Assembly: GCF_001632805.1 (NCBI RefSeq)
Contig: NZ_CP007220.1
Location: 4,960,001-5,024,000 of the forward strand
Length of the DNA stretch: 64,000 nucleotides
Direction of reading: 5' to 3'
DNA from: Mycobacteroides chelonae CCUG 47445
GTDB lineage: Bacteria > Actinomycetota > Actinomycetes > Mycobacteriales > Mycobacteriaceae
The first letter of the stretch is position 1. The number at the start of each line of letters is the position of its first letter. Positions 63,725 through 64,000 of this stretch are shown here, piece by piece. The notes below the pieces were generated by a model, which saw only the letters and a program-made list of their open reading frames with translations, was not told where the DNA came from and searched no databases. The position numbers were made by a program, and so were the translations under genes.

Positions 63725-64000
63725 TGGTCTTGTACGCCTCCACGTCAGGTCCACATGGTGCGCGGAACGCCTCAGGCATCCGGCAACCCTTCAAGGATAT
63801 GCGAAATTTCTGGTTTGGCACCCGGCGACCTTGCCGGGATACCGGGAATCCACGGCCGGACCCGTCACCGTGCCGACGATTCCCCTGTGGAGCCGAATCT
63901 TCTTACTTGCCAAGTGTTTTCGCGCAGAAGCCGAGTCTGGCGGGTTTTCGCGTCACAGTGACGTTTCTCCCCCGTGGGTTAGGACGTGGCTTCGCCGGAC
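63725..64000. other. Window end, no gene recognised
   Basis: Upstream of the Rv3916c homologue, GC-rich. In related genomes parB follows; no recognisable ParB segment or parS site is seen in these 276 bases. Frames crossing it look like shadows. Confidence 0.4.

Overview
The window is a chromosomal segment from a rapidly growing mycobacterium, most likely of the Mycobacteroides (M. abscessus/chelonae) group. The evidence is high GC, many GTG starts, mycobacterium-specific families (Mtc28, DUF5318, the MviN pseudokinase fusion, CwlM, PknH-like lipoproteins) and blocks whose order follows M. tuberculosis. The species is inferred from remembered gene content, not from a search. No rRNA, tRNA, CRISPR array, insertion sequence or intact prophage was recognised.

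Layout. 0-2.3 kb: the 3' end of GTP-dependent PEP carboxykinase, a SulP anion transporter and a 26-residue membrane microprotein just behind it. 2.3-7.9 kb: a poorly conserved, loosely packed accessory stretch with a decayed secreted-protein fragment and five unfamiliar genes, some resembling polymorphic-toxin immunity proteins. 7.9-19.9 kb: a core block matching M. tuberculosis Rv0058 back to Rv0046c (dnaB, rplI-rpsR-ssb-rpsF, a GT87-like protein, ponA1, a DUF5318 protein, a PadR regulator, ino1), interrupted by an MmpS-like secreted protein and two tandem DUF1707 genes. 19.9-33.5 kb: metabolic genes, namely an F420-type oxidoreductase, an amino-acid permease, an SDR/TetR/acyl-CoA dehydrogenase/APH operon, two lipoproteins, the bkdABC 2-oxoacid dehydrogenase operon with a divergent Lrp regulator, glucosylglycerate hydrolase and an SDR. 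33.5-43.2 kb: a second conserved block, leuS (Rv0041), mtc28 (Rv0040c), Rv0039c, DUF445, DUF4393, yqgE (Rv0038), an MFS protein (Rv0037c) and Rv0036c. 43.2-45.9 kb: a PapA-like acyltransferase, a DUF6802-like protein whose gene carries a parS-like site, and a TSUP carrier. 45.9-63.7 kb: the origin-proximal block pcnA-mutT4-Rv3909-mviN-sigM-anti-sigma-trxB-trx-cwlM-Rv3916c, with a P450/ferredoxin/AveC-like/TetR/metallo-beta-lactamase cassette inserted between cwlM and the Rv3916c homologue.

How it works together. Cell-wall synthesis dominates the conserved parts: PonA1 polymerises peptidoglycan, MviN flips lipid II under control of its pseudokinase, and CwlM is a regulator of precursor synthesis. 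SigM, its anti-sigma factor and the thioredoxin pair form a redox-stress module. Ino1 supplies inositol for mycothiol and phosphatidylinositol. The bkd, acyl-CoA dehydrogenase and P450 clusters handle branched-chain, lipid or unidentified hydrophobic substrates, and each has its own adjacent regulator.

The least explained parts are the 2-7.5 kb island, the P450/AveC-like cassette, the SulP-linked microprotein, the inverted repeat between ggh and its divergent SDR gene, and the parS-like site inside a gene. Six genes show a -10-like hexamer exactly seven bases before the start codon, so leaderless transcripts are expected.
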